From the NCBI GenBank assembly GCA_030490835.1, contig CM059975.1, positions 48,041,174 through 48,105,173 on the forward strand: 64,000 bases of DNA, in the 5' to 3' direction. Source of the stretch: Annona cherimola. Lineage: Eukaryota; Streptophyta; Magnoliopsida; Magnoliales; Annonaceae. The notes beneath the pieces are model-generated. The model ran no database searches and was not told where the DNA came from. It worked only from the letters and a program-made list of their open reading frames with translations. The position numbers and the translations under genes are program-made. Below are positions 23,583 through 35,204 of the stretch, piece by piece; positions within the stretch are counted from its first letter, which is position 1, and every line of letters starts with the position of its first letter.

Positions 23583-24539
23583 TTGAAAAAGTTTTTAAAG
23601 GTACTAAAGCAGTTACATATCAACATACCTCTCGTCGAAGCCTTGGAACAGATGCCGAACTATGCCAAATTCATGAAAGATGTTCTGTCAAAGAAAAGGC
23701 GGTTGACGAAATTCGAAATGGTGGCATTAACAGAGGAGACCAGTGCAATGGTGCAGAGAAAATTGTCTCCTAAACTCAAGGATCCAGGGGGTTTCACTAT
23801 CCCGTGCACAATCGGAAATCAATACTTTGGGAGAGCCTTATGTGACTTGGGAGCCAGCATTAATCTCATGCCCAAGTCAATTTTCAGAAAACTAGGCATT
23901 GGGGAAGCCCGACCTACGATAGTAATGCTGCAACTGGCGGACTGGTCCATGGCATATCCGGAGGGCATTATTGAGGATGTTCTTGTCAAGGTGGACAAGT
24001 TCATCTTTCCTGAAGATTTTATTATCCTGAATTATGAAGAAGACCGGGACGTGCCAATCATTCTAGGTCGACCTTTCCTCGCACCAGGCAAGGCTATCAT
24101 TGATGTACAGGCTGGAGAGTTAACCATGCGAGTTCAAAACGAATATGTTACTTTTAGCGTGTTCAAAGCGATGCAGCTACCAAATGATCCAGATGAACGT
24201 CTAATGATCGACATGGTGGATTCGGCAGTTCAAGCTAAATTCCAAGTTTCAGTTTACAAAGACGTCCTAGAGGCATCACTGGTTGGAAAAATTAGTGAAT
24301 CAGACGACGATTCGGCAGAAATGATACGCTACCTGCAGCAATCTCCGACTTTTTCACGATACCCGCAGAAATTCGAATCGTTAGAGCTCAAACTAGAATC
24401 TTATAAACAGTTGAGGCCATCGATCGAAGAGCCGCCTGTTCTGGAGCTGAAACCCCTGCCAAAGAACCTCAAATATGCCTACTTGGGAGTGAAATTCTCA
24501 CTCCTGGTGATTATATCTTCTGCATTAGATCCTGTGTAG
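23583..24539 (+). pseudogene. Athila protease region
   Basis: A 318-residue open stretch begins MKKFLKVLKQLHINIPLVEA. The aspartic-protease active site is CDLGASINLMP, with Asp-Leu-Gly-Ala-Ser at 23844-23858. The second protease motif ILGRPFLA follows, about 70 residues on. The region up to 24537 leads into RT, and a TAG at 24537-24539 interrupts it where family members usually carry Gln (DPVQEEK). The ORF is otherwise intact, so this is the best preserved part of the element. Confidence 0.9.
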
Positions 24540-25337
24540 GAAGAAAAACTGCTCAGAGTGCTCAGAAATCACAAAAAGGCCATAGGATGGACCATCGCCG
24601 ACATCAGAGGCATCAGCCCGTCTTTTTGCATGCATAAAATTCAAGTAGAGGAGAATTCCAAGCCATGTATCGAAGCGCAAAGAATGTTTAACCTAATCAT
24701 GAAAGAAGTGGACAAAAAGGAGATCATCAAATGGCTAGATGCAGGCGTTATATACCCAATCTTCGACAGCTCTTGGGTTAGCCCAGTGCAGTGCGTCCCT
24801 AAGAAAGGTGGTATGATGGTCGTCTCCAACGAGAACAATGAGTTGATCTCGACCAGGACAGTTACTAGTTGGCGAGTTTGCATGGACTACCGCAAGCTAA
24901 ACAAAACCACCCGAAAGGATCATTTTTGACTCCCATTCATTGATTAAATGCTGGACAGGTTAGCGGAGTGGGAATTCTATTGCTTTATGGACAGTTATTC
25001 AGGTTACCATTAGATTATGATAGCACCGAAGGACCAAGAAAAGACCACATTCACATGTCCATATGGCACATTCACATTCAGGCGAATGTTATTTGGCCTA
25101 TGCAACGCCCTAGGTACATTTCAGCGTTATATGATGGTCATTTTCACTAATATGGTGGACTTCCTGGAGGTATTCATGGACGATTTCTTGATATTCGGGA
25201 ATTCCTATGATGAGTATTTGGCCAACTTAACAAAGATGCTCCAGCGTTGTGAGAATACGAACCTGGTTCTCAACTGGAAAAAATGTCACTTTATGGTACA
25301 GGAGGGCATCGTACTTGGTCACAGGATCTGCAATTAG
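24540..25337 (+). pseudogene. Athila reverse transcriptase
   Basis: The first segment (24558-24929) has the RT entry motifs IADIRGISPSFCMHKI, WVSPVQCVPKKGG and VCMDYRKLNK. Stops and a small indel around 24930-25013 split it. The second segment (from 25017) has IAPKDQEKTTFTCPYGTF, RRMLFGLCNA and the active-site box FMDD (25173-25184), the form usual in gypsy RT. A stop at 25336-25338 follows HRICN, where RNase H connects. Confidence 0.9.
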
Positions 25338-26080
25338 GGAATCAAAGTGGACAAAGTCAAATCGAGATAATCGAGAAATTGCCTCCACCCACCTCAATCA
25401 AAAGCATTCACAGTTTTCTGAGACAAGCAGGGTTCTACAGGAGGTTCATAAAAGACTTCTCAAAGATAGCCAAGTCGCTATGTTCTCTGCTCGAGAAAGA
25501 TGCGCCATTCGAATTCACCAACGAATGCATGAAAGCATTCCAAGAACTGAAAAAGAGATTGGTATCTGCGCCAATCATTATTTCTCCAGAATGGAACCTC
25601 CTATTCAAATTAATGTGCGATGTGAGCGAATACGCAGTGGGAGCGGTACTGGGCCAGCGAAAGAACAAAATTTTTCACTCCATCTACTATGCTAGTAATA
25701 TCCTGAACGAGGTGCAAATGAATTATACCACAATAAAAAAGGAATTGCTAGCAGTGGTTTTTGCATTCGACAAATTTAGAGCCTATCTGGTGGGCACCAA
25801 AGTGATCGTGTACATAGACCATTCATCCCTCAAGTATTTGATCAAGAAAAGGGATGCAAAACCATGCTTGATCCAGTGGGTCCTATTGCTATATGAGTTC
25901 AACCTCGAAATCAAAGACTGGAAGGGAGCTGAAAATCAGGTCACTGATCATTTATCCCGCATCGAGAGATCCCAACCAGCCCAAGACATGGAGCAAATTC
26001 GGGAGGTGTTCTCGGATGAGCAGTTATTTTTAATCTCCCCAGGCAGCCACCATGGTACGCAGACTTTGTCAATTACATAG
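25338..26080 (+). pseudogene. Athila RNase H
   Basis: The frame containing [20 protein letters not shown] continues through EKDAPFEF to the RNase H core: [14 protein letters not shown] (first Asp at 25619-25621), [14 protein letters not shown] with its Glu, and [11 protein letters not shown] with its Asp. It ends in [11 protein letters not shown], the usual gypsy end. It removes the RNA strand after reverse transcription. A frameshift separates it from RT, and another shift follows near 26070. Confidence 0.88.
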
Positions 26081-26885
26081 TTAGTGGATTGTTGCCTCCG
26101 GAGATGAATTCACATCAAAGGAAGAAATTTCTACATGACATGAAATTTTATTTCTGGGATGATCCATATTTGTTCAAGCAATGCCCAGATCACTTATATC
26201 GAGATGCATTCCAGAATGTGAACAAGAATCAATATTACAGAGCTGCCATTCATCGCACTATGGAGGCCACTTCAAAGGAGATAAAATTGTAGCGAAAATA
26301 CTGCAATCGGTGTTTTACTGGCCATCTTTGTTCAAGGACGCCCATTTTTATGTCAAAAGGTGCGATCAATGCTAGCGGACAGGTAATATTTTCAAAAGAC
26401 ATGAAATGCCTCTCACTAATGTCATTGAAGCGGAAATATTCGATGTTTGGGGTATTGACTTCATGGGTCCATTCATCCCTTCCTTTGGAAACCAATATAT
26501 TCTGGTGGCTGTTGATTATGTTTCCAAATGGGTAGAAGTGATTCCCACTCAAGCAGGCGATCAAAAACAGTTCTCAAATTCATCAAGAAGAACATTTTTA
26601 CTCGTTTCAGCACGCCCCAGGTGATCATTAGTGATGGAGGATCCCATTTCTGCCACCGGCAGTTCATGGCAATTCTGCACAAATATGGTGTACGCCATTG
26701 GGTGACGACAGCTTATCATCCACAATCCAATGGACAAATCGAGTTGGCCAATAGAGAATTAAAGCAAATTCTAGAGAAAACAATCAGGTCATCTCGCAAA
26801 GACTGGTCTATTAAGCTGGATGACGCACTATGGGCGTATCGAACTGCCTACAAAACCCAGTTTGGAATGTCTCCTTACCAACTAG
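26081..26885 (+). pseudogene. Athila integrase, N-terminal part
   Basis: Three frames carry it. The zinc-finger region has the YGGHF-like stretch (about 26260) and RCDQC near 26375. The catalytic core has [10 protein letters not shown] (first Asp 26457-26459), then a frameshift, ISDGGSHF (second Asp 26633-26635) and [14 protein letters not shown] (Glu 26741-26743). All three acidic catalytic residues are present even though the frames differ. It stops at PYQLV, where a copia solo LTR interrupts it, and resumes at 28514. Confidence 0.88.
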
Positions 26886-28508
26886 TGTTGGAAACATGTG
26901 GAAAATAAGCCAAGTCTATGTTTTGATGATTAACAAATCAATTTGAGTAAGTTTTGGTTACTAACATGTTTGTGAAGATGATTAAAGGATATACAAATGA
27001 AGAAAATAAAGCATGATAAGTCAAGTTGATTTTCAAGTCGACTTAGGCTTCAACTTAGGCCAAGTCGATCCCCAAGTCGACTCAAGCAGCGACTTCAAAA
27101 TGTCATTTCCTTCTAGAGTTGAAATCGAGAACGAGAGTTGCCGAAGTCACATCCCAAGTTGACTCTGCATGCGACTTGGGTGAAGTCGCAGACCAAGTCG
27201 ACTCCAGCATCGACTTCGAAACGTCATTTCCTTCCAGAGTTGAAATCGAGAACGAGAGATGCCGAAGTCGCATCCCAAGTCGACTCCAGCTTCGACTCCA
27301 GTACGGAACTTGCAGATCAAGATGACTCGATGATAGATTCAAGTGAAGATGAAGGCCAAGACGACTCAAACACTCAAATGAAGATCAAATGAAGATCAAA
27401 GCAAGAAGGGTTGCATGAATTCATCATGTTGGATTATGAACACACATTTGGACATCATTAGGCGTTCTAAGATTCATATATTCAAGATTTCAAGGATTCG
27501 AAGTTTTCAAGTCACGAAGCTAAAAGGACACCAAGCTAAAATGATTATACAGAGTTGCAAAAGATATAATCAAAGGAAGAACAACTAAATATGAAGAAAT
27601 TCAAGCAATCAAGGCATTCCAAGGATTTCAAGTTCAACTAGCAAGCTGAAGAAGTGAAGTCGCACCCGAAGTCGACTCCACCTGCGACTTGGGTCAAGTC
27701 GATGACCAAGTCGACCCAGACTAGAACTTGAAGAAATTACAGAGAGCCAAAGTCGCACCCGAAGTCGACTCCGCCTGCGACTTGGGTCGCAACGGTCGGA
27801 AAATTTTTGAACGTTGGCGCATTAAATGCACGCCACCTACTTCCAAACGTTCGGATTCCCTTGCAAATTATATAAGGCATTCAATATGAACGAGGAGGGT
27901 AGCTGAGAATTCATTGAATGAGCATAACTCCCATCTCTAAGAGCATTAAGTGATCAAGCCAACATCTAGAAGAAGAACTTTGCTTCCAAACTGCCAAGAG
28001 CTGCTTGCTGAATCATTAGGCCTACGCTACAAGTTCTTCTCTACGCCTAATTTGCCTCTACACATCAGTAACGTGTAGAAACTCTTTTTATTTTTCTTTG
28101 TTGTATTGAACTTGATTTAGTTTGGGTAACTAAGCTCAAGTGTAAGCAAAGTAGTGTGTGATTGGAGTGAAACTCGTCACCTACTTGTGCTGTGTATTGT
28201 TGATGCCCCCTAGAGCTGGAATCTAGAAGAGAGTAGTGGCTCTAGTTGTATTTGTGAAATACATAGTGGAACCCAAGTCACAAGAGGTGTGAGCTTGGAA
28301 GAGTGGAGTAGGGAGGGTTGCCTGAACCACTATAAAATCTTGTTTGTTGACTTATATTTCTGCTCTCTGCACTATATTGTTTTCCATTTGTTTCTTCATA
28401 AAGGGGACCAATTTAATCCGGGGTAAAATTTCTGTTTAAGTTTAAATTCTTTAATTATCCAATTCACCCCTCCCCTCTTGGGTAATTGCCATTAACTCGG
28501 GACCAACA
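26886..28508 (+). mobile_element. Copia solo LTR, forward, in Athila integrase
   Basis: This 1623-bp LTR runs from TGTTGGAAAC to GGGACCAACA and is flanked by a perfect 5-bp duplication actag (26881-26885 and 28509-28513). Removing it joins Gln-Leu-Val to Tyr-Gly-Lys in frame, which confirms a clean insertion in the integrase gene. Palindromic repeats lie at 27010-27300 and 27655-27790, with TATATAAGG near 27869. Confidence 0.97.
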
Positions 28509-28513
28509 ACTAG

Positions 28514-28962
28514 TTTATGGAAAAGCCTATCATCTTCCACTGGAGTTGGAATACAATTCTTATTAGGTAATTAAAAAATTAAACCTGGACATGCAACCAG
28601 CAGGAGACCGCCGATTTCTGCAACTCAACGAGTTAGACGAGTTCCGAATGCAAGCCTATGAAAATGCCAAGATCTATAAAGAAAAGGTGAAGAAATGGCA
28701 TGACAAAAAGATTTTATCATGGAGATTCGAGCCAGGTCAGAGAGTTCTGCTTTTCAATTCCAAGTTGAAATTGTTTCTAGAAAAGTTCAAATCCAGATGG
28801 TCGGGCCCATTCATGGTAATAAAGGCGACTGAGAACGGAGTAATGGAGATATTCAACGAGGCATCCGGAAATGGTTTCGTCATGAATGGGCAATGTCGAA
28901 AGAATTATTTGGGAGATGATTTTCAGCGTTGCAAGGAAGTTTTGGAACTGAAAGAAAATTGA
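28514..28962 (+). pseudogene. Athila integrase, C-terminal part
   Basis: The frame resumes with YGKAYHLPLELEYNSY, then a stop (28564-28566) where family members have Trp. It continues open through LNELDEFRMQAYENAKIYK and GQRVLLFNSKLKLF to KSRWSGPFMV, the standard end of Athila integrase with its chromatin-facing GPY/F-like motif. It ends at 28962. Confidence 0.9.
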
Positions 28963-29918
28963 ACAGCAGGAATGTCAAGCTGAGAACGTTAAACTTAGCG
29001 CTGAATGGGAGGCAACCCATTAATCATTTTCATTTTGATTTCTATTTTTGTTTTTATTTTTATTTTTAGGAGAATAACTTGGAGCTCAATTTCATAAGGA
29101 TCATGCTTGGAAGCAGCTGGGTGCAAAAAGTTCAAAAAATTGCTGAAGAACATCGGCGCCTTAGCCCTCAAGGGGGCGCCCCAGTGCCGTGATGAAGATC
29201 CCGAAGAACACGAAGCGACGAACTGGCGGCCCAGCACCGGGTCATGGACAGCGTGACCCGGACGACTTTATAAGGCGCGAGTTAGGGCTTTAAACCCTAA
29301 CCCCATGCCTCGGCGCCACTTTATCTCCCCTTTCTCATTTCTAACCAATCTCCCCTTGATTCTAAGCCATTTCAACTCAAATCCAACCACATTTCATCAA
29401 GCAATCATCCATCCATTCCATCCATTCCATCCATTCCATTTACATTCCATTTTCTCACTTTTCCCCTTTTCTTAGAACCACCCAAATCCACCCAAAAATC
29501 TAATTTTTTATCACCAAATCCTTAGCCCCATTCCTAAACATTATTTCCTATCAATTTGCCCTTCTTTTGGTCTCTATTTCAAGCCCAATCTCCACTATTT
29601 CTTCTGTCCAGCGCCGAACAGCGCTATTAGCAGAGCAGCGCCTAGGCGCCACCCCACCGCACCCCGAGGCCAGTGTAGAAATAGCAGCTTTGCAAATTTT
29701 CAAGTGATAAGCTTCTGGGGGTAAAATCTCTTCATCTTTGGGGCCTTTTCATTGATTTGAAGTTGCTTGGTGATTATTTGGGTGGAGGATTGGATTGGAT
29801 AATTTTGGTGATTGGATGGTGGATTGGAGCTTTTTGTGCGATTTTTGGAGGTTGGCTTGTGTGGTTGGTTTTGGACTATTGCTTGCGAGTTTGTTTGAGG
29901 CGATTACTTATTGGAGAC
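28963..29918 (+). other. Athila spacer between integrase and third ORF
   Basis: This non-coding stretch begins with the typical post-pol segment containing GTTAAACTTAGCGCTGAATGG and TGGGAGGCAACCC. It contains GGCGCC-type palindromes (29156, 29640) and a CATTCCATC repeat near 29410-29440. The ORFs at 29757-30041 have no recognisable domain before the ATG at 29919. Confidence 0.6.
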
Positions 29919-30361
29919 ATGGCTACCTCGTCATCTGCCAAGAGGAAGAAAACTCAGGATCTGGTGGAGTTCGACCCAACCGGTTCGTGTCTGCTCAAGC
30001 ATGCAAGCGGTACATGGATTCGCTTTAGAAGCGCCAACTGATTCCAAAAGGGGAAATCAAGATTTCTGCGTTCTCTAACAACTTCATCAATGAGCTGAAT
30101 GCTCGCAGTTGGCAGCAATTCTTAGCACAGCCGCAGCCCGCTATTACATCGGTGGTCAAAGAGTTTTGTGCTAATGCGGTGGAGCATGATCAAGGGCGAG
30201 TCAAGGTTTGGGGCAAGATCGCCCATTTCATGTTGAGGCGATCAACTCCTATTATGGGTTGTGTTCCTTCGATCGCCCAGACCAGTACGAGGCTTTTCTG
30301 GAGGGAGAAGACTGAGATGTCGACTCTATTACGCGCCAGTGTTGCAAGAGGCCACTGGTCT
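29919..30361 (+). pseudogene. Athila third ORF, N-terminal part
   Basis: It starts ATG GCT ACC TCG, with Ser/Lys-rich residues (SSSAKRKKTQD). A frameshift near 29980 moves to the frame with RFVSAQACKRYMDSL, and after a stop the reading continues with NNFINELNARSWQQFL and SVVKEFCANAVEHDQG. This resembles the putative plant transposon protein domain carried by Athila and other plant gypsy elements downstream of pol. Its biochemical role is not known. It is cut by an F2 solo LTR at 30362 and resumes at 33427. Confidence 0.7.
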
Positions 30362-31186
30362 TGTGAAACCCCAATCTTAGACACGTATAAAACCCTAGGG
30401 TTGTAAACCCTAGGTAATGTATTAATGAAATATATATATTCATGAAATATGAAATTATGAGGGAGTAGATGTTAAAATAATTAATTATGAAATTCGGATG
30501 AATAGTGCACGTGAATAGTGAAACGTGAATAGTAAATGTGGTATTAAGGAATATGTTAAGTTAATCACTTTGGATTAACTTAATCATAAAAGACGAAAAA
30601 GGAAGCTTCCCACAAAAGGACAAAATAGCAACTTTTTGATTTATTTAATATTTTCGGATTTTTAATTGATTTTTGAAGAAAATGAAGAAAAATTCATATC
30701 TTGCAATCCGGACATCGGATCAAGATGAAATTTTTTATGGGTGGCCAAGATATGATGATGGATATGATGAATGGTTCAAGATTGATCAAGGATCATGAAT
30801 TAAGGGTCAAGATTAAATGTCATTTGAAAATGGAAAAAGTAACTTTACTTTTTCATTAATTGCATTTGACTTTGATTAATTTTAATTAAATTAAAATTAA
30901 TGCAAAGCCTGCAATTGCTGCTGGACCATGGACTTTTGGGGCATGATCCAATGGCCCATGATCATCCTTATCAAAGATCAATGGCTAGAATTAATTTAGC
31001 CTAAATTAATTAATTTTAAAAAATAAAAAAATAGGTAAAAATAGGGCTGCAATAGGGCTGCTGGAGCAGGCCTAGGGGGGGCTGCACAATGCTCCATGCA
31101 CCTTTTAAAATTAGAAAAAAACACATTTGCAAATTTACACCTCAAGCAAGAGGGGGTAAATTGCAAATATGTGAAAAATCAAAAAG

Positions 31187-31194
31187 TATAAATA
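31187..31194 (+). promoter_or_regulatory. TATA box of F2 LTR
   Basis: TATAAATA followed by a G-run, with a GA-rich leader and a GAGGTAAG donor-like site about 145 bases downstream. Confidence 0.6.
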
Positions 31195-31787
31195 GGGGGC
31201 AGGGGTGGACGTCCAAAGGCACTCCAAGCTTGAGCAATTCAAGCATTCCCACCCCCGAAACACGTTTTGGCCATAGAGAGAGAAGGAGAGAAGGAAGGAA
31301 AGAGAAAATGGGAAGGAAATGAGAAGTTCTCCACTTGAGGTAAGCAATTTCTTCCCAAATTTCTTTTGGGTGTTAAGTAAGGTAAAACCATGCTTAGATA
31401 ATGTCTAATAATGAGAAAATAAGTATATTTATAATGCTTAATTAGAATTATGCCGAAATATCGAAAATTTGGCGCGAAGATAGAGCATTCGGGAAAATCA
31501 TGTATGATATGTGGAAATAATGCTCCAAATTTGATAAACGATGATTTGGGATGTATGATTATGATAAATATGATGTTGGAATGATGATATATTAATTTCA
31601 CGATTTTTGGAATTAAGGATTATGCTTAAGTGAATTTATGTTGATGGAGAAAATGATTTATTTAGCCAAGTTAATGATGATAAATTCATAATTCATGAAT
31701 TTCTCATGATATACTAAACATAAGCTATGTCATGGTATTTTTTATTTTTGGGAAAAATGTCAATTTTTGGAACCCATGAACAGTAAC

Positions 31788-31880
31788 CACGTTGCTGTGA
31801 ACAATAACCTAGGGTAAACAGTAACTTGAACAGTGATTATGAACAGTAATCTACTACAGTGACATGAACAGTAATTATGA
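31788..31880 (+). repeat. TGAACAGTA motif cluster in F2 LTR
   Basis: At least five TGAACAGTA-type motifs lie within about 90 bases, the same cluster as in the other F2 copies. Confidence 0.8.
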
Positions 31881-33426
31881 ACAATGAATAGCGTATTTTG
31901 GGAAAAAATTGAGATTTATTTTTGTATATTTATGAGGATATATGGATGGAATTTTTAAAGGATTTATGGATAAAAATTCATATAAATGAGTAATGACCAA
32001 GTATTTATAAAAGGAAAACCTCTATAAAAATGAGGTAATATGTGATCGTAAAGCATGCATGGGAAGCAAGCTAAGACATGGAATAGATGGATAAAATATC
32101 AAATTTTCTTGTATAGGAAAATGAAAGGAAAGGATAAAGGAGTCAGGTTGAAGCAAAGCAAAGGTAAGCAAGCAACCCTTTTGAAAATGTGATTTTATTC
32201 TCAAGTATTTATGAAATGTGTTTTAAGGATGGTCATTCCTATAATGTTTTGAAATGATGAATGTTTATGCGGTTTTATGAAAAATCATGCCGGCATATTG
32301 ATATCATGTGATGTTCATGGACAAGTGCACATGTATGATGTATAAGGAAGAGGCTTCGGTGAAGGTAGAAAGCGGATCAGAGAGTCCCCCTTCATTATTG
32401 CCGAGTCGTATGGGCTGTGTGCCGACGGTGTCTTCCCCAGAGGTGGAGACAAAGGAATGTTATGTTTGAATGAATGCATTGCATTTTCATACATGGATTG
32501 AAAAGGAAAGCATGGATTTAAAATTATGTTTTTAAAGGATGGTGCAAATAATTCTCTACATGAGAATGACAAGTTACCTGGTGTAAGAGGTATATAACGC
32601 TGGGGAAATCAAAAGTCATGCATGTAGGAACCATGTAGGCGTCAAGAGGAAGAGAGGTTCCCCTTGATGAGGCCAAGTCGGAGACAGCCGGCGTATTGGA
32701 CCATGTTATGTGAGATGTTCCCTGAGCTAGCGTACCCGCACACGAAGGTTTATGTCAGGAGTGGAAAGGAAGCATTTGCACATCCAATGTTTATGAAAAG
32801 GTTTCTATTCCATTGATAGTTGATCACTTGCTAAGTGTCTCCTATCGAATGGAGAGAAATGCATTTACGAATGATTTACATGAATGGTTTATGAAAGGTT
32901 TCGAAATATGGTTTACGAAAAGGTTTCTATTCCATTGGTAGTTGATCACTTGGTAAGCGTCTTCTATCAAATGGAGAGGAATGCATTTAAAATGAAAAAA
33001 TGCTTGCTTATTGAGTTTCGACTCATGTTTTGTTTTCCCAACCTCAGACAGGTGTAGGGAAAGACAAGAAATGAAGGGCACGAGTTGCTAAAAGAAAAGA
33101 AGAATCTACAAAGGTTAGTAGATTTTTGTATGAACAGATTCCCTAATGGGATATGATGAGAAAGGACATAGATTGTATGAAATTATGAAGTTATGATTAA
33201 TATGAGAAGTTGATGATTTATGATGCTATGGATGAGTCCATTATGAATGATGATGATGATATATGTTTATGTGATGAAAGAAAAAGAAAAAAAAGAAAAA
33301 ATTGGACGAGATCCAATTAAGAACCCACCGCGTGATCAGGGCAACAATCCTGATTCACACTTACCAATCGACAAGATCTTGGAGTAAGGACTATGTGGAC
33401 GCCTCGGTTCGGGGCGCCACAGGTCT

Positions 33427-34086
33427 GGAAGTCAATGGGAGAGCAGCTTACCTCCTTCAAGCGGAGAGATATGCTTTATCATGGGAGGATGCTATTGCAT
33501 TTCATATTAGCCCGGATGATGCCGTCTACGCATGTCAGTGAGGTGACAATGGATAGGGTGCTCCTGCTCCATGACATTTATAGTGGGATGTCGATCAATG
33601 TGGGCAGGCTAATCTACCACCAGATCTGCGCCTATCCGACAGTGCTCCGGGGCAGCTACTACTTCCCATCCATTATCACCGGGCTCTGCAAGCGGGCAGG
33701 AGTTAGATGGGAGCCGACAGAGGAGGTCCTGAACTGTCAGGCGATCATAGACGACCTCTCCTATCGCACCCAGCCACGAGTTCGCACCGCCACGACACGC
33801 CTCATAGCAGTTCCACCAGTGGGACCTTCCTCTCAGCCGCTATCCACTGGCAAGCGACTGACCAACTTGGAGAACTTGGTAGTAGCCTGAGCCAGGTATT
33901 TGTGTCAGTCCGACAGGGCGATGGAGGCCTACTTGCTCCGGATTGCGGAGGACCGCCACATCGACAGCTCGACTCTCCCACCTTTCCCATCGACACCCTC
34001 GGAGTTCCGAGCCTGCTTCGGGCAGCAGTCCTAGCCGCAGTGCAGCTACAGTGAGGATGAGGACGCCACCGAGTTCGATTCATGAG
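33427..34086 (+). pseudogene. Athila third ORF, C-terminal part
   Basis: After the F2 insertion the reading resumes with SFKRRDMLYHGRMLLHFI, then MPSTHVSEVTMDRVLLLH, SINVGRLIYHQICA and SIITGLCKRAGV, the core of the putative plant transposon protein domain. A Ser/Pro/Thr-rich tail follows. The frame changes near 33890 and the tail ends near 34086. No membrane segment or other envelope-like mark is seen in the readable parts. Confidence 0.75.
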
Positions 34087-35188
34087 GGAGTCCTAACCCC
34101 TTTCATTTTTCTTTATTTTTGTTTTATTTTGCATTTTCTTTATTAGGTCATCCTAGGTCATCACGCATTGAGGACAATGCATCTCTCAAGTTGGGAGGGG
34201 TGTATAATTCTCAACCATAGGTTTGTTTTTCATGTTTTGTTCAGATTGCATATTATGTCAACTCCAGCTACTGAAAGTTATCTTTGTTCAATCCATCTTA
34301 TTGAAAATGTGCAAGGTGTGAATAATGTTGACTTGAAATTGAATTAATGAAAAATGGGCAATTCAAATTAAGGACCATGTATTAAAGCAAGTTGTAAATG
34401 ACATGTGAAAGAATTAAAAGGATTTCATAGTATATTGTTCTAATTCAATTATATGTCAATCTTCCAGACTTGAGATGATGAGAACTGAATTAAATGAATG
34501 TTGACCAAGTACTTTAAGGGAATTAATGGGTTCATAAATGATAATATTTCATAAAAATTACACAGGCATGTTTAGTACCCCTAACAAGGTATCAGAACAA
34601 TAAAAAAGGGGGTGATTGACCTAAGCTAAGTAACTGGGACTTGACATCAACAAATTTCAAGGTTCGTGTAAAAAAGCAAAGGAAAATCACAGTAATAACG
34701 CTTTAAAATCAAAATTTTCCCTAGATACCCTGAAATATGGTGAGGGGAGCAAAAAAAATAGATCTCCAGACATCTTAAAATATGGTGAGGAGAGTTTTGC
34801 GATAAGTTTGGGGGGGAGAATATGCAGTTGGGAAAAAATTGAATCCAGTGAATGATTACCATTTTCTTTGACCAGTTAGTTCAGCTTAAACCTTGGTGCG
34901 CCTGTTTCATTGATTTTCTACCCAGTTTCTTATGGTCAATTGGAAGATTAGCATGTTGAATTATGACCATGTACTAGGAAATGTTATCAACCATATGTAA
35001 TTTGGCTTGAGAATGAAAATGCATGCCCTGTTTTGTGTAATGGATGATTTTTCAAGTTTAGATTATTCTTGACCTTGTTGAACAGATAAATGGACTGATC
35101 GAAGTATAATGGGAAGCCGGTTGAGTTGACAGGTTCATTCATTCATTCATTCATTGTGTTTGCATGTGTTGCTTGAGGACTAGCAACA
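34087..35188 (+). other. Athila 3' untranslated region
   Basis: About 1.1 kb of AT-rich DNA without a credible ORF. Near 34170 the sequence GCATTGAGGACAATGCATC is followed by CAAGTTGGGAGGGG, a polypurine-like run often found in this place in Athila elements. A (CATT)n microsatellite lies at 35137-35156. Confidence 0.7.
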
Positions 35189-35204
35189 TTTAAGTTTGAG
35201 GGTG
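35189..35204 (+). other. Athila polypurine tract
   Basis: A purine-rich stretch ending GTTTGAGGGTG directly abuts the 3' LTR at 35205, the usual primer for second-strand synthesis. Confidence 0.8.

Larger units (their letters stand above)
30362..33421 (+). mobile_element. F2 solo LTR inserted in the Athila third ORF
   Basis: The LTR is 3060 bp, from TGTGAAACCCC to GGGGCGCCACA, with a perfect duplication ggtct (30357-30361 and 33422-33426). It has motif clusters at 30500-30540 and 31788-31880, a TATA box at 31187, a GA-rich leader ending in GAGGTAAG (31337) and the 122-bp duplication shared with the reverse copy at 6640. No coding region or primer site. Confidence 0.95.

Noticed and set aside
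29757..30041. 94-codon ORF with hydrophobic N terminus suggesting a membrane or signal peptide
   Set aside because: The first half lies in AT/GT-rich spacer DNA before the third ORF and shows no match; the ATG at 29919 is the better start.
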